15,457 nucleotides of DNA from JAVEVF01 sp034005175 (GTDB lineage: Bacteria; Actinomycetota; Coriobacteriia; Anaerosomatales; SLCP01). The stretch lies in contig JAVEVF010000039.1 of the NCBI GenBank assembly GCA_034005175.1, forward strand, positions 1-15,457, read 5' to 3'. This document shows, piece by piece, positions 6,046 to 13,189 of the stretch (position 1 is the first letter of the stretch; every line of letters begins with the position of its first letter). The position numbers and the translations under genes were made by a program. The notes below the pieces were generated by a model that had not been told where the DNA came from, did not search any database, and saw only the letters and a program-made list of their open reading frames with translations.

Positions 6046-7050
6046 TTAAGCCTCCCTTATGGTTGGTGACATGGTCCAGCGGATTATCGCGGCGCCCCAT
6101 GTGAGGCCCGCTCCAAAACCCACCAGGGCAAGCGTGTCGCCGAGACCGAGCCGTCCACTACAGTACAGGTCGTCAAGCGCTAAAGGAATCGATGCCGCAG
6201 AGGTGTTGCCCACCCGCTCGACATGGCTGAAGACACGTTCATGAGGAATACCGAGCCGCTGCTCAACCGTCTGGATGATACGCTGGTTCGCCTGGTGTGG
6301 GACGAGCCAATCAAGGTCAGCCACACTCAGCCCGCAAGCGTCAAGGGCGTCACGCGTGGCAGCAGGGATGATCTTCACGGCAAAGCGGAATACCTCGTTG
6401 CCGTTCATTGTCAAGAATGTGCGGCGAGCGTCGATCGCCTCGTGGCTGGCGGGCTCGGCCGAGCCGCCAGCTGCGATCTTGAGAAGGTCGGCGCCAGAGC
6501 CCTCGGCCCCCAAGGAGATGCCGAGCACGCCGGGTTCATCCCCTGCCTCAAGCACTACGGCGCCGGCGCCATCGCCGAAGAGGACGCAGGTGGAGCGGTC
6601 GGTGAAGTCCACGTGACGGGTCAGGGCATCTGCGCCCACGACGGCGACACGGCGAGCTCGGCCTGACTCGATAGCACATACGCCTGAGTGCAGGGCATAG
6701 ACGAACCCCGAGCATGCAGCGTTCACGTCGTATGCGGCACAATCCATGCCGATCTGCTCCTGTACCAGACAGGCGGTGGACGGAAAGGTCATGTCTGGGC
6801 TGGAGGTGCCGACGATGAGAAGATCGCAATCGCCCGGCTCAACGCGAGCGCTGTCCAGGGCTCGGCGCAAAGCTCGTACAGCGAGGTCGGAGGTGGCCTC
6901 CCCCTCGGCAACGAGATGTCTCTCGCGAATGCCCGTGCGCGTGACGATCCACTCGTCGGTCGTGTCGACGAGATTCTCAAGGTCGGTATTGCTGAGCGTG
7001 CGCTCGGGCAAGTACGATCCGATGCCCGTGATGCGAGCCTTGGGAGTCAT
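6046..7050 (-). CDS. fabH: 3-oxoacyl-ACP synthase III (KAS III)
   Basis: FabH starts fatty acid synthesis by condensing an acyl-CoA primer, usually acetyl- or branched acyl-CoA, with malonyl-ACP. The 334-aa product has the Cys-His-Asn triad: C113 in AACSGF, H252 in PHQAN and N282 in GNTSAASIP. The N-terminal ITGIGSYLPE strand and the WI motif region (DEWIVTRTGI, 32-41) are intact. The ATG at 7050 is chosen because GAGGAG lies 12 nt upstream at 68-63 of the 7000s. An in-frame TTG at 7080 sits upstream of that site and would give an unusual N-terminus. The 87-nt gap to plsX holds no convincing promoter. Primer choice (straight or branched) cannot be read from the sequence alone. Confidence 0.95.
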   Translation of the reverse strand: MTPKARITGIGSYLPERTLSNTDLENLVDTTDEWIVTRTGIRERHLVAEGEATSDLAVRALRRALDSARVEPGDCDLLIVGTSSPDMTFPSTACLVQEQIGMDCAAYDVNAACSGFVYALHSGVCAIESGRARRVAVVGADALTRHVDFTDRSTCVLFGDGAGAVVLEAGDEPGVLGISLGAEGSGADLLKIAAGGSAEPASHEAIDARRTFLTMNGNEVFRFAVKIIPAATRDALDACGLSVADLDWLVPHQANQRIIQTVEQRLGIPHERVFSHVERVGNTSAASIPLALDDLYCSGRLGLGDTLALVGFGAGLTWGAAIIRWTMSPTIREA

Positions 7051-7137
7051 CAGGGTGTCGGGCTCCTCAGATGTGGACAACGGAGTACGAATGTCGAAGT
7101 AGTGTACACATCACACGCAGATGCGGAAAGAAGAGAG

Positions 7138-8139
7138 TCAGAGTCCAGGACTGACCGCATCAGCGATTCGCCTCGTGAGATCACCGCGCACTGCTTGCGC
7201 AGCCACACGTATCCCAGCTGCTATCGCATCGCTTCCTGAACTACCGTGCCCGACTATACACACGCCGCGCACACCGAGCAGAGGCGCTCCACCGTAGGTG
7301 TCCGGGTTGAGTCGCGCCTTCAGCCGCCTGAGAGGCTCAGCGACCAGCCCGGCAGCGACACGTGCAAGAGAGGTCGAGGTGAGGGCTTCTTTGACCTGGC
7401 CGAGCAAGACCTCCGAGGTGCCTTCAAGCAGCTTAAGCGCGACGTTTCCGGTGAAACCGTCAGTGACGATGACATCTACAGCACCAACCAAGACGTCACG
7501 TCCCTCGATGTTGCCCGCAAAGCCCCGAACTGATCCTTCCATCAGTGCATGTGCTGCGATGGCCAAGGCCGAGCCTTTCGTCGGCTCTTCGCCGATGTTG
7601 AGCAGTCCCGTAGCAGGTTCTTCTACACCCAGCACGGCCTGCGCGTAGGCGCGGCCCATATGCGCGAACGTGACAAGGTGCTCTGGTTTGCAGTCAGCGT
7701 TAGCGCCGACGTCAAGTAGCACAGTCGGCGTCGTCACAGTTGGAAGGACAGTGGCGATGGCTGGTCGCGCAACACCCGCTATCCTCCCCATCACAAGGGT
7801 GGCCACGGCCATGCATGCCCCTGTGGATCCCGCCGAGAAGAAGGCGTCCGCCTCACCGTCGCGGACAAGCCCGCACCCGACCACAATCGAGGAGTCCTTC
7901 TTGGTCCGCACGGCAGCCGCAGGGTGTTCATCCATCTCGATGGTCTGCGTAGCGACGCGCTTCCATACGCGGTCATGCCCGCCGGCAAACGGCGTCACCA
8001 CGCCTTCAGGACCCACGAGGACGATCTCCAGCTCAGGGTCGGCTAGCAGCGCCTCCTCCACGCCTGCGAGCACCGCCTGCGGCGCAAAGTCTCCTCCCAC
8101 CGCGTCCACGCACACGCGCACGGTGCGCTGTTCGCTCAT
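7138..8139 (-). CDS. plsX: Phosphate acyltransferase PlsX (acyl-ACP:phosphate acyltransferase)
   Basis: PlsX converts acyl-ACP to acyl-phosphate, the donor used by PlsY to acylate glycerol-3-phosphate, and so links fatty acid synthesis to membrane lipids. It is a peripheral membrane protein. The 333-aa product begins with the family signature VDAVGGDFAPQ (11-21). It also contains LLDVGANADCKPEHL, GLLNIGEEPTKG and VDVIVTDGFTGNVALK, all typical PlsX blocks. The ATG at 8139 has GAGGAGG 4 nt upstream. The gene follows the DRTGG protein after 17 nt. In many Firmicutes plsX is preceded by the regulator fapR; here that interval is taken by acd and the DRTGG gene. Confidence 0.97.
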   Translation of the reverse strand: MSEQRTVRVCVDAVGGDFAPQAVLAGVEEALLADPELEIVLVGPEGVVTPFAGGHDRVWKRVATQTIEMDEHPAAAVRTKKDSSIVVGCGLVRDGEADAFFSAGSTGACMAVATLVMGRIAGVARPAIATVLPTVTTPTVLLDVGANADCKPEHLVTFAHMGRAYAQAVLGVEEPATGLLNIGEEPTKGSALAIAAHALMEGSVRGFAGNIEGRDVLVGAVDVIVTDGFTGNVALKLLEGTSEVLLGQVKEALTSTSLARVAAGLVAEPLRRLKARLNPDTYGGAPLLGVRGVCIVGHGSSGSDAIAAGIRVAAQAVRGDLTRRIADAVSPGL

Positions 8140-8156
8140 GCAGCCTCCTCGAACCG

Positions 8157-9233
8157 TCAGAGTGCGTCCGTGTCACCCACCAGGCATGCGAACATCTTGT
8201 CGATATCCACAGCCCCGGTCAGCATCTCGCGTATTCTAACAGCCTTGGCAGGGTCGTGAAGACGCACTCTTCCAAACATCCGGTCGAGGTGCTCTACCGT
8301 CGAGAGCGTGTCAAAACCAACAAGCACCATGGGGACACCAAGCTCTTCTGCGCGGGAAAGCACATGCGCCGACGGCGGTAGATCGCCTGTGAGCACCAAG
8401 GCAGCGGTGTCGGTCTCCAGGGCGGCAAGTTGCACGTCTGACCGGTCGCCTCCGGTCACGACCAGCTTGCGCGCACGTCTGCGGAAGAACCGCAGCGCTT
8501 TGTCCTGCCCCATTGCGCCCACAAGGAAGGACTCCGCGCGGTCATCCAAGTGAGACTCAGCGCAAAGCACGGTCGCAGAGAGTTCATCGACGACCTCTCT
8601 GATGGTGACCGAGGACAACATCATGTCATGTGGCACTGCGCCAAAGACCGTGATGCCGCGGCTCTCAAGAAACGGGATGGCGTCGTGCATGACGAACTCC
8701 TCGACCATCGGCCGCACATTGTTGAAGAGCACTCCGGCAAGACGATCACCTAAGTGGTCTGCCGCTCCCAGAACAGCATCGGGCAGGACAGGTCGCTCGC
8801 AAGCGGTCACCAGAAGCACGCGGGTATCCAGCATCTCTGCCACCTGCGGAAGCGAGAGCTCCACCGATCTTCCTTGGAAGGTATCGGAGGGGCCCTCGAT
8901 GATGACGGTATCGACTTCCTTCGACACCGCGCAGAAGGCGGCGGCCACCCTCCCCCGCTCATCACCTCTCCTGCCAGCAATGACGTCTTCAAGAAACGTC
9001 GTCGACTCAACAACCGGACATACCACATCAAGCGGAGCATCGGATGTGGTATGCCGCGAGATGTAGGCGGCATCTAGGTCAGTGAGCACGCCATCGACAG
9101 TGGACGGCATCGTGCCATACGGCTTGAAATACGCAGTGGAGTGACTGCGATCAGCCGCGATGGCGAGCAAGGCGAGAACGATGCCGCTCTTGCCTATGTA
9201 GGGTCGCGTCGAGGCCACGATGAAGCTGTTCAT
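8157..9233 (-). CDS. BioD-like P-loop / DRTGG domain protein (phosphotransacetylase N-terminal-like, no catalytic domain)
   Basis: The 358-aa product resembles the non-catalytic N-terminal half of long phosphotransacetylases (Pta). Residues 1-210 look like a dethiobiotin synthetase-like P-loop fold, with a degenerate Walker A, TRPYIGKSG at 9-17, in which the GKS is kept but the first glycine is threonine. Residues about 213-323 are a DRTGG domain with GGDRSDVQLAAL at 261-272. The PTA_PTB catalytic domain is missing, so phosphotransacetylase activity is not expected. The ATG at 9233 forms a TGATG junction with the acd stop, and GGAGG lies 6 nt upstream. An in-frame GTG at 9272 would overlap acd more and lacks a site. 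In E. coli Pta the N-terminal region mediates allosteric control by metabolites. By inference this protein may sense a nucleotide or metabolite and regulate the neighbouring acyl-CoA synthetase. Confidence 0.85.
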   Translation of the reverse strand: MNSFIVASTRPYIGKSGIVLALLAIAADRSHSTAYFKPYGTMPSTVDGVLTDLDAAYISRHTTSDAPLDVVCPVVESTTFLEDVIAGRRGDERGRVAAAFCAVSKEVDTVIIEGPSDTFQGRSVELSLPQVAEMLDTRVLLVTACERPVLPDAVLGAADHLGDRLAGVLFNNVRPMVEEFVMHDAIPFLESRGITVFGAVPHDMMLSSVTIREVVDELSATVLCAESHLDDRAESFLVGAMGQDKALRFFRRRARKLVVTGGDRSDVQLAALETDTAALVLTGDLPPSAHVLSRAEELGVPMVLVGFDTLSTVEHLDRMFGRVRLHDPAKAVRIREMLTGAVDIDKMFACLVGDTDAL

Positions 9234-11335
9234 CAGGTTCCTCCGATTCCGATGCGTACGTCTGCTGCCCACACGCCTTCGCCGGCATTGCCGACGATGA
9301 GTGGATTGATGTCGAGCTCAAGTATCTGCGGGAAATCAAGAACCAGCGAGGATATCGCCGTGATGGCACTAGCGACTGCGGAGAGATCAGCGGGCGGTTG
9401 TCCGCGCGCGCCTCTCAACAAACCGAACGAACGCACGTCTGCGATCATGCGCTCTGCCTCTGCGCGGTCCACTGGGCACAATCGAAACGTGACATCTTTG
9501 AGCACTTCGACATACACGCCGCCGAGACCGAACATGAGCATCGGTCCAAACACGGGGTCACGATCCACCCCGATGATGACCTCGCGGCCCGGCGGTGCCA
9601 TTCGCTGAACGTGGACGCCATCCACCACCGCATCAGGTGCGTACTCGCGAACTCGGCCGAGAATCTCATCGTATGCCGCTGAGAGTGCCTCTGGGGAGCG
9701 AATACCGACCTTCAGTCCACCAACATCTGACTTGTGTAAGATATCCGGGCTTGCGATCTTCAGGGCAACCGGATACCCGACCTGTGCTGCTACAGCGAGA
9801 GCTCGTTCTCTGTCGGGAACCACCATGCCAGGCGGAGTGCGGACTCCATAGGCTTCGACGATTGCGGCAGCAGACTCCTCGGTCACGAACGTCCTCTTGG
9901 CTACGCGTGCAGAGTCGAGAATCGGGGCGACTTTCAACCTTGTCTGAGCGTCAGTGACATGCGTTGCAGATGGCGTGTGCCTCACCCGCGCATATGTGTA
10001 CATGGCAGATACGGAGGCGATAGCCCGCTCAGGGGTGGCATAGTGTGGGATCGAGCCTCTCACCAAGACCTCATGTGCGCCTTCCACCGCAGGACCGCCC
10101 ATGAAGCAAGCAAGGGTGGCAACATCTCCCGCATGAGCTGCTTCTTCAACAACCACCTCAGCGACCGCGCCTGCCTCGGTCATGGCCTGAGGTGTGAGAA
10201 TGATGAGCACCGCACCGACACCGGGGTCGGCATAAAGCGCCCTCAACGCGTGGCGATAGCGTTCAGCGTCGGCATCGCCGAGGACGTCCACAGGGTTGTA
10301 TACGGCTGCTGCAGCCGGCAGGGCACTACGCAGCAGCGCGATGGTCCTGCCATCAAAGGAGGCCATCGATAGGCTGTTGCTCTCCACCGAGTCAGTGGCC
10401 ATGACCGCAGGCCCACCGGCATTGGTAAGGATGGCGATACCCTGGCGTGCGGGGAGCGGCTGCATCGAGAAGGCGGCGGCGTAGTCAAACAGCTCTTGAA
10501 TGCTTCGCGCGCGGATGATGCCCGCCCATCGAAACGCAGCCTCGAAAGCAGCATCTGACCCCGCGAGGCTGCCGGTATGCGACGAGACCGCCCGCGCCCC
10601 GGAGTCAGAGGTGCCTGATTTCAGTGCGATGACAGGCTTGACCCTCGTGGTGGCCTCTGCCGCAGACAGAAAGCTCTCACCATCGGCGACAGACTCGATA
10701 TACATGGCGATGACGTTGGTGTGCGGGTCCCGAGCAAACGATGTCAGCAGATCGGGCTCGGCGACATCAGCGCGGTTCCCGATTGACACGAAGTGCGAGA
10801 GGCCGAAGCCGTCGGTTGCCGCACGATCGATGATGGCAGTGCCAAGTGCGCCGGACTGGGAGATGAAAGCGATACCGCCTGCCGGCGGCATCGCCCCCGC
10901 AAATGAAGCATTGAGTCGGTTATGGGTGGAGATGAGTCCGAGGCAGTTCGGCCCGAGGATACGTATGCCCGATCGCACACCGCGCGCAGCAACCTCTCGC
11001 TCAAGGGCGGCGCCTTCGGGGCCGCTCTCGCTGAACCCTGCCGATATGACCACCATGCTGGTGATTCCCGCTGCCGCACACTCAGTGACAAGATCGGGCA
11101 CCGCACAGGCGGGAACAGCGACTACGGCAAGATCGACAGGTGAGGGAAGGTCTTTGACAGACGCGTATGCGCGCAACCCGAGTATCTCGGAGGCCTTTGG
11201 GTTTATGGGGTAAATCTCTCCAGCGAATCCCCCTTGCAGGAGATTCGCGAGAATCACGTGTCCGACTTTCCCCGGCTCGCGCGCAGCGCCTATCACGGCC
11301 ACCGCACCAGGCGTGAGCAAGGTCGATAGAGACAA
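9233..11335 (-). CDS. acd: ADP-forming acetate/acyl-CoA synthetase, fused alpha-beta subunits
   Basis: This enzyme family interconverts acyl-CoA + ADP + Pi and acid + CoA + ATP through phosphohistidine intermediates. The 700-aa product is an alpha-beta fusion. It has a CoA-binding Rossmann domain (VAVIGAAREPGKVG at 12-25), a succinyl-CoA ligase-like domain with the probable phosphohistidine H253 in SSHTGSLAGSD (251-261), and a C-terminal ATP-grasp domain (about 480-695) with H534 in DILHKSDVGG, matching the beta-subunit histidine of archaeal ACD. The TTG at 11335 is used as start because AGGAGG lies 11 nt upstream and the protein begins at the usual place. In anaerobes such enzymes often make ATP from acetyl-CoA; in this fab cluster it could instead supply or drain acetyl-CoA or a branched acyl-CoA primer. 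GNAT-fused protein acetyltransferases share the core, but no GNAT domain is seen. Substrate specificity is not readable. Confidence 0.9.
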   Translation of the reverse strand: MSLSTLLTPGAVAVIGAAREPGKVGHVILANLLQGGFAGEIYPINPKASEILGLRAYASVKDLPSPVDLAVVAVPACAVPDLVTECAAAGITSMVVISAGFSESGPEGAALEREVAARGVRSGIRILGPNCLGLISTHNRLNASFAGAMPPAGGIAFISQSGALGTAIIDRAATDGFGLSHFVSIGNRADVAEPDLLTSFARDPHTNVIAMYIESVADGESFLSAAEATTRVKPVIALKSGTSDSGARAVSSHTGSLAGSDAAFEAAFRWAGIIRARSIQELFDYAAAFSMQPLPARQGIAILTNAGGPAVMATDSVESNSLSMASFDGRTIALLRSALPAAAAVYNPVDVLGDADAERYRHALRALYADPGVGAVLIILTPQAMTEAGAVAEVVVEEAAHAGDVATLACFMGGPAVEGAHEVLVRGSIPHYATPERAIASVSAMYTYARVRHTPSATHVTDAQTRLKVAPILDSARVAKRTFVTEESAAAIVEAYGVRTPPGMVVPDRERALAVAAQVGYPVALKIASPDILHKSDVGGLKVGIRSPEALSAAYDEILGRVREYAPDAVVDGVHVQRMAPPGREVIIGVDRDPVFGPMLMFGLGGVYVEVLKDVTFRLCPVDRAEAERMIADVRSFGLLRGARGQPPADLSAVASAITAISSLVLDFPQILELDINPLIVGNAGEGVWAADVRIGIGGT

Positions 11336-11358
11336 CCCTCTGTCAACCTCCTAGCACT

Positions 11359-11379
11359 CGCGACTAGAAACGAGTCGCG
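11359..11379 (-). repeat. GC-rich inverted repeat between rpmF and acd
   Basis: CGCGACT at 11359-11365 and AGTCGCG at 11373-11379 are perfect 7-bp arms around a 7-nt loop, starting 8 nt after the rpmF stop. No T-tract follows on the minus strand; instead the acd ribosome-binding site comes next. It may act as a partial attenuator or 3' stabiliser that sets rpmF above the downstream genes. Confidence 0.35.
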
Positions 11380-11386
11380 GGCTCAT

Positions 11387-11563
11387 CTACTCGGTGTCGA
11401 TGACTTCCTTACCCTTGTAGTACCCACATTCGGGGCAGACGCGATGCGGCAACTTCGGCTGGTGGCATTGGGGACAAATGGAGCTCGGCGGCGCATCGAT
11501 GCTGTGCGTCGCACGACGAGCATCGCGCACTGCGCGGGAGGTCTTTCTCTTGGGTACAGCCAT
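11387..11563 (-). CDS. rpmF: 50S ribosomal protein L32
   Basis: This small gene encodes 58 residues beginning MAVPKRKTSRAVRDARRA, the typical basic L32 N-terminus. Two CxxC pairs, C30/C33 (CPQC) and C43/C46 (CPEC), form a zinc ribbon, so this is the zinc-binding (C+) form. The C-terminus GYYKGKEVIDTE is also characteristic. L32 is a component of the large ribosomal subunit. The ATG at 11563 has AAGGAG 5 nt upstream. The gene lies after yceD, the widely conserved yceD-rpmF pair that precedes plsX and the fab genes in many bacteria. An extended -10 element in the 113-nt gap upstream suggests its own promoter. It is the shortest confident gene of the window. Confidence 0.97.
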   Translation of the reverse strand: MAVPKRKTSRAVRDARRATHSIDAPPSSICPQCHQPKLPHRVCPECGYYKGKEVIDTE

Positions 11564-11580
11564 GGTCTCTCCTTATCATG

Positions 11581-11592
11581 TCACGCATATCA
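11581..11592. repeat. Direct repeat copy A flanking the rpmF promoter
   Basis: The 12-mer TCACGCATATCA (plus strand) occurs here and again at 11656-11667 in the same orientation, 75 bp apart start to start. This copy lies in the rpmF leader, just upstream of the ribosome-binding site (11574-11569). Confidence 0.6.
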
Positions 11593-11635
11593 GCGCGCGG
11601 CGTCTCCCTGCGGGGCCCTCGCCACACGGCGGTTG

Positions 11636-11644
11636 ACTATAACA
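11636..11644 (-). promoter_or_regulatory. Extended -10 promoter for rpmF and possibly the fab genes
   Basis: Reading on the minus strand, 11644-11636 is TGTTATAGT, a TGn extension followed by TATAGT (one mismatch to TATAAT). The -35 position at 17-nt spacing (11664-11659, TATGCG) is poor, as often with extended -10 promoters, and lies inside copy B of the direct repeat. Transcription would start near 11629, giving a leader of about 65 nt before rpmF. This is the best promoter candidate I see in the window. Confidence 0.45.
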
Positions 11645-11655
11645 CACGACCCCGT

Positions 11656-11667
11656 TCACGCATATCA
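11656..11667. repeat. Direct repeat copy B flanking the rpmF promoter
   Basis: This is the second exact copy of TCACGCATATCA, covering the -35 position of the rpmF promoter candidate and ending 10 nt short of the yceD stop codon. A protein bound here would probably affect RNA polymerase contact. Confidence 0.6.
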
Positions 11668-11676
11668 CGAATACGG

Positions 11677-12216
11677 TCACTCCGCATCGGGCGGTAGCAG
11701 GTCCTTGAGCGCGGCGAAGGGACTGTCCGCGGATGAAGTGGAGTCGTGTTGACAAGCGCACGTGTCTTCATTCAGGTTACAGCCACACGTGGGGCAGATG
11801 CCGTGGCATTCAGCGGAATGAACGGGCGCGAAAGGCACCTCGACACGTAGCGCGCTTTGCGCCGCGGGGAGCAGATCGACGCTCTCGTCGATGAGCGGAT
11901 ACCATTCCTGGTCTTCATCGCGGAGCTCAGGTTGATCAGAGGGAGATATCACTGCGTCTAGCGTGCCGACGAGAGCGCACTCGAAGGGCTCAAGACAACG
12001 AGAGCATTCGAGTATGGCCGTGGCGCTCACGCTGCCGGTGAGCAGCAAGACGTCTCCCGCATTGGCCAGAACAGCCCGCATCTGGGGCGGCGCAGTGAAG
12101 TGCGCCTCGACGTCGGACACACACATGGACGATAAGGGAACCTCCTCATCGACCTCGAGGGTGGCGCCAGGCTCCCCGAGAATCGAGGAGACGTCAACGA
12201 GAACCGAGGCGTTCAT
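11677..12216 (-). CDS. yceD: DUF177 family protein YceD
   Basis: DUF177/YceD is a widely conserved family encoded beside rpmF. In E. coli it has been linked to 23S rRNA accumulation, and its molecular role is not settled. The 179-aa product carries the family CxxC (C71-SR-C74, in ECSRCLEPFE) in the central part. It has an extra C-terminal cysteine-rich segment with C137, C141, C144, C146, C153 and C155 (CHGICPTCGCNLN and CAC), seen in Gram-positive members and likely to bind zinc together with the first pair. It ends with SPFAALKDLLPPD, also typical. The ATG at 12216 follows the preceding stop after 2 nt and has no clear ribosome-binding site, suggesting translational coupling. Context with rpmF points to ribosome assembly or its control. 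Confidence 0.92.
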   Translation of the reverse strand: MNASVLVDVSSILGEPGATLEVDEEVPLSSMCVSDVEAHFTAPPQMRAVLANAGDVLLLTGSVSATAILECSRCLEPFECALVGTLDAVISPSDQPELRDEDQEWYPLIDESVDLLPAAQSALRVEVPFAPVHSAECHGICPTCGCNLNEDTCACQHDSTSSADSPFAALKDLLPPDAE

Positions 12217-12218
12217 GG

Positions 12219-12689
12219 CTACTGGCGCTGCGAGCCGGGACCGCCGACCTTGCCCTGCAGTCGGTCACGGCCACGCTGGACAGCAGTGAGGAGCTTGCCG
12301 AGGTTGACTTCAAGGTTAGCAAGCATCTCATCGGCATAGTCCTCGGCGCCGAGGCGTATCTCGCGCTCCTTGTTACGAGCGTCATCCATGATCGCTGCGG
12401 CTTGCTGCTCGGCAAGCTTCACGATCTCTTGTTCGCTCGCAATGGCTTGAGCGCGATCTCGCGCTTCTTCGAGGACGCGGTTAGCTTCCTTCTCCGCCTC
12501 TTCGAGCATCTCCTGGCGTTCCTTGACGATCCATCGGGCTTGCTTGAGCTCATCAGGGAACTGCGCACGAATCTCATCGATGATCTCGTAGACCTTTTCG
12601 GGATCGATCATCTTCGAACCCGCGAGCGGTATCTGCCGCCCGTTGTCCACGAGCTCTTCGATCCTGTCGATCAAGGCCATGATATCCAT
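12219..12689 (-). CDS. DivIVA/SepIVA-like coiled-coil protein
   Basis: The 156-aa product has a short N-terminal segment (MDIMALIDRIEELV) and an IDPEKVYEIIDEIRAQFP block. A long, highly charged helix follows (about 50-145) rich in Glu, Arg, Ala and Lys with heptad-like spacing, as in coiled coils of DivIVA-like and ATPase subunit E/H-like proteins. Automated annotation often calls such proteins 'ATPase', but no P-loop is present. In mycobacteria a DivIVA-like septal factor, SepIVA (Rv2927c family), lies next to a DUF177 gene and rnc; this gene also lies next to yceD, which supports kinship. By inference it may act in septum or envelope synthesis. The ATG at 12689 has GGAGG 6 nt upstream and lies 11 nt after coaD. 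It is shorter than the mycobacterial protein, so function is not assured. Confidence 0.75.
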   Translation of the reverse strand: MDIMALIDRIEELVDNGRQIPLAGSKMIDPEKVYEIIDEIRAQFPDELKQARWIVKERQEMLEEAEKEANRVLEEARDRAQAIASEQEIVKLAEQQAAAIMDDARNKEREIRLGAEDYADEMLANLEVNLGKLLTAVQRGRDRLQGKVGGPGSQRQ

Positions 12690-12700
12690 GAATATCCTCC

Positions 12701-13189
12701 CTAACGGGAACCTTCGAGTCGCGTGACGAGTGCCTGCTGCACCTGCGTGGGCACCAGACCTTCCGTCGAGCCTCCGTGCCGAGCTATCTCCCTGACCACT
12801 GATGAACTCAAGTACATGAACTCCGGAATAGCCATGATGAACATCGTTTCGACATCTGTCGAGAGACGGTAGTTCAGCTGCGCCATCTGGAATTCGCGCT
12901 CGAAGTCGGTAACGGCACGAAGCCCTTTGATGATGACCGAGGCGCCGACTTGTTGTGCGAACTCAACCAAGAGAGTATCAAAAGGACGCACCGATACGTG
13001 AGGAAGATGCTCTGTAGCCTTCTCGATGAACGCGCAACGCTCTTCGATGGTGAAGAGAGGCCCTCCTCCTTTGTCAGGGCTGAGGGCGACCGCCACCACC
13101 AGTTCATCAAAGAGGACGGCGGCGCGTTCGATGATGTCGAGATGTCCAGATGTGACGGGATCGAATGTCCCCGGGCACATGCCTCGCAT
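12701..13189 (-). CDS. coaD: Phosphopantetheine adenylyltransferase
   Basis: CoaD transfers AMP from ATP to 4'-phosphopantetheine, the penultimate step of CoA synthesis. The 162-aa product has the usual length. It carries the nucleotidyltransferase motif GTFDPVTSGH at 7-16 with H16, the IIKGLRAVTDFEREFQ block at 86-101 with R91, and the ATP-binding SSSVVRE at 128-134. The ATG at 13189 shares one base with the rsmD stop (TAATG), and GGAGG lies 6 nt upstream, so the start is secure. Pairing with rsmD is widespread in bacteria. CoA also provides the prosthetic group of the ACP encoded downstream, though co-regulation is not shown by the sequence. Confidence 0.97.
   Translation of the reverse strand: MRGMCPGTFDPVTSGHLDIIERAAVLFDELVVAVALSPDKGGGPLFTIEERCAFIEKATEHLPHVSVRPFDTLLVEFAQQVGASVIIKGLRAVTDFEREFQMAQLNYRLSTDVETMFIMAIPEFMYLSSSVVREIARHGGSTEGLVPTQVQQALVTRLEGSR

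Noticed and set aside
7051..7137. Possible promoter (TACACT at about 7099-7104) in the plsX-fabH gap
   Set aside because: The -35 region at 17-nt spacing is a poor match, there is no TGn extension, and the surrounding gene order suggests read-through. I see nothing else firm in this gap.
10500..11213. Plus-strand open frame of 237 codons opposite acd
   Set aside because: It is antisense to the conserved CoA-binding and ligase domains, has low-complexity Ala/Ser/Arg composition and no plausible start context.
11341..11346. TTGACA on the minus strand before acd, resembling a -35 box
   Set aside because: No -10-like hexamer lies 16-18 nt downstream, and the sequence falls between the acd ribosome-binding site and its start codon.
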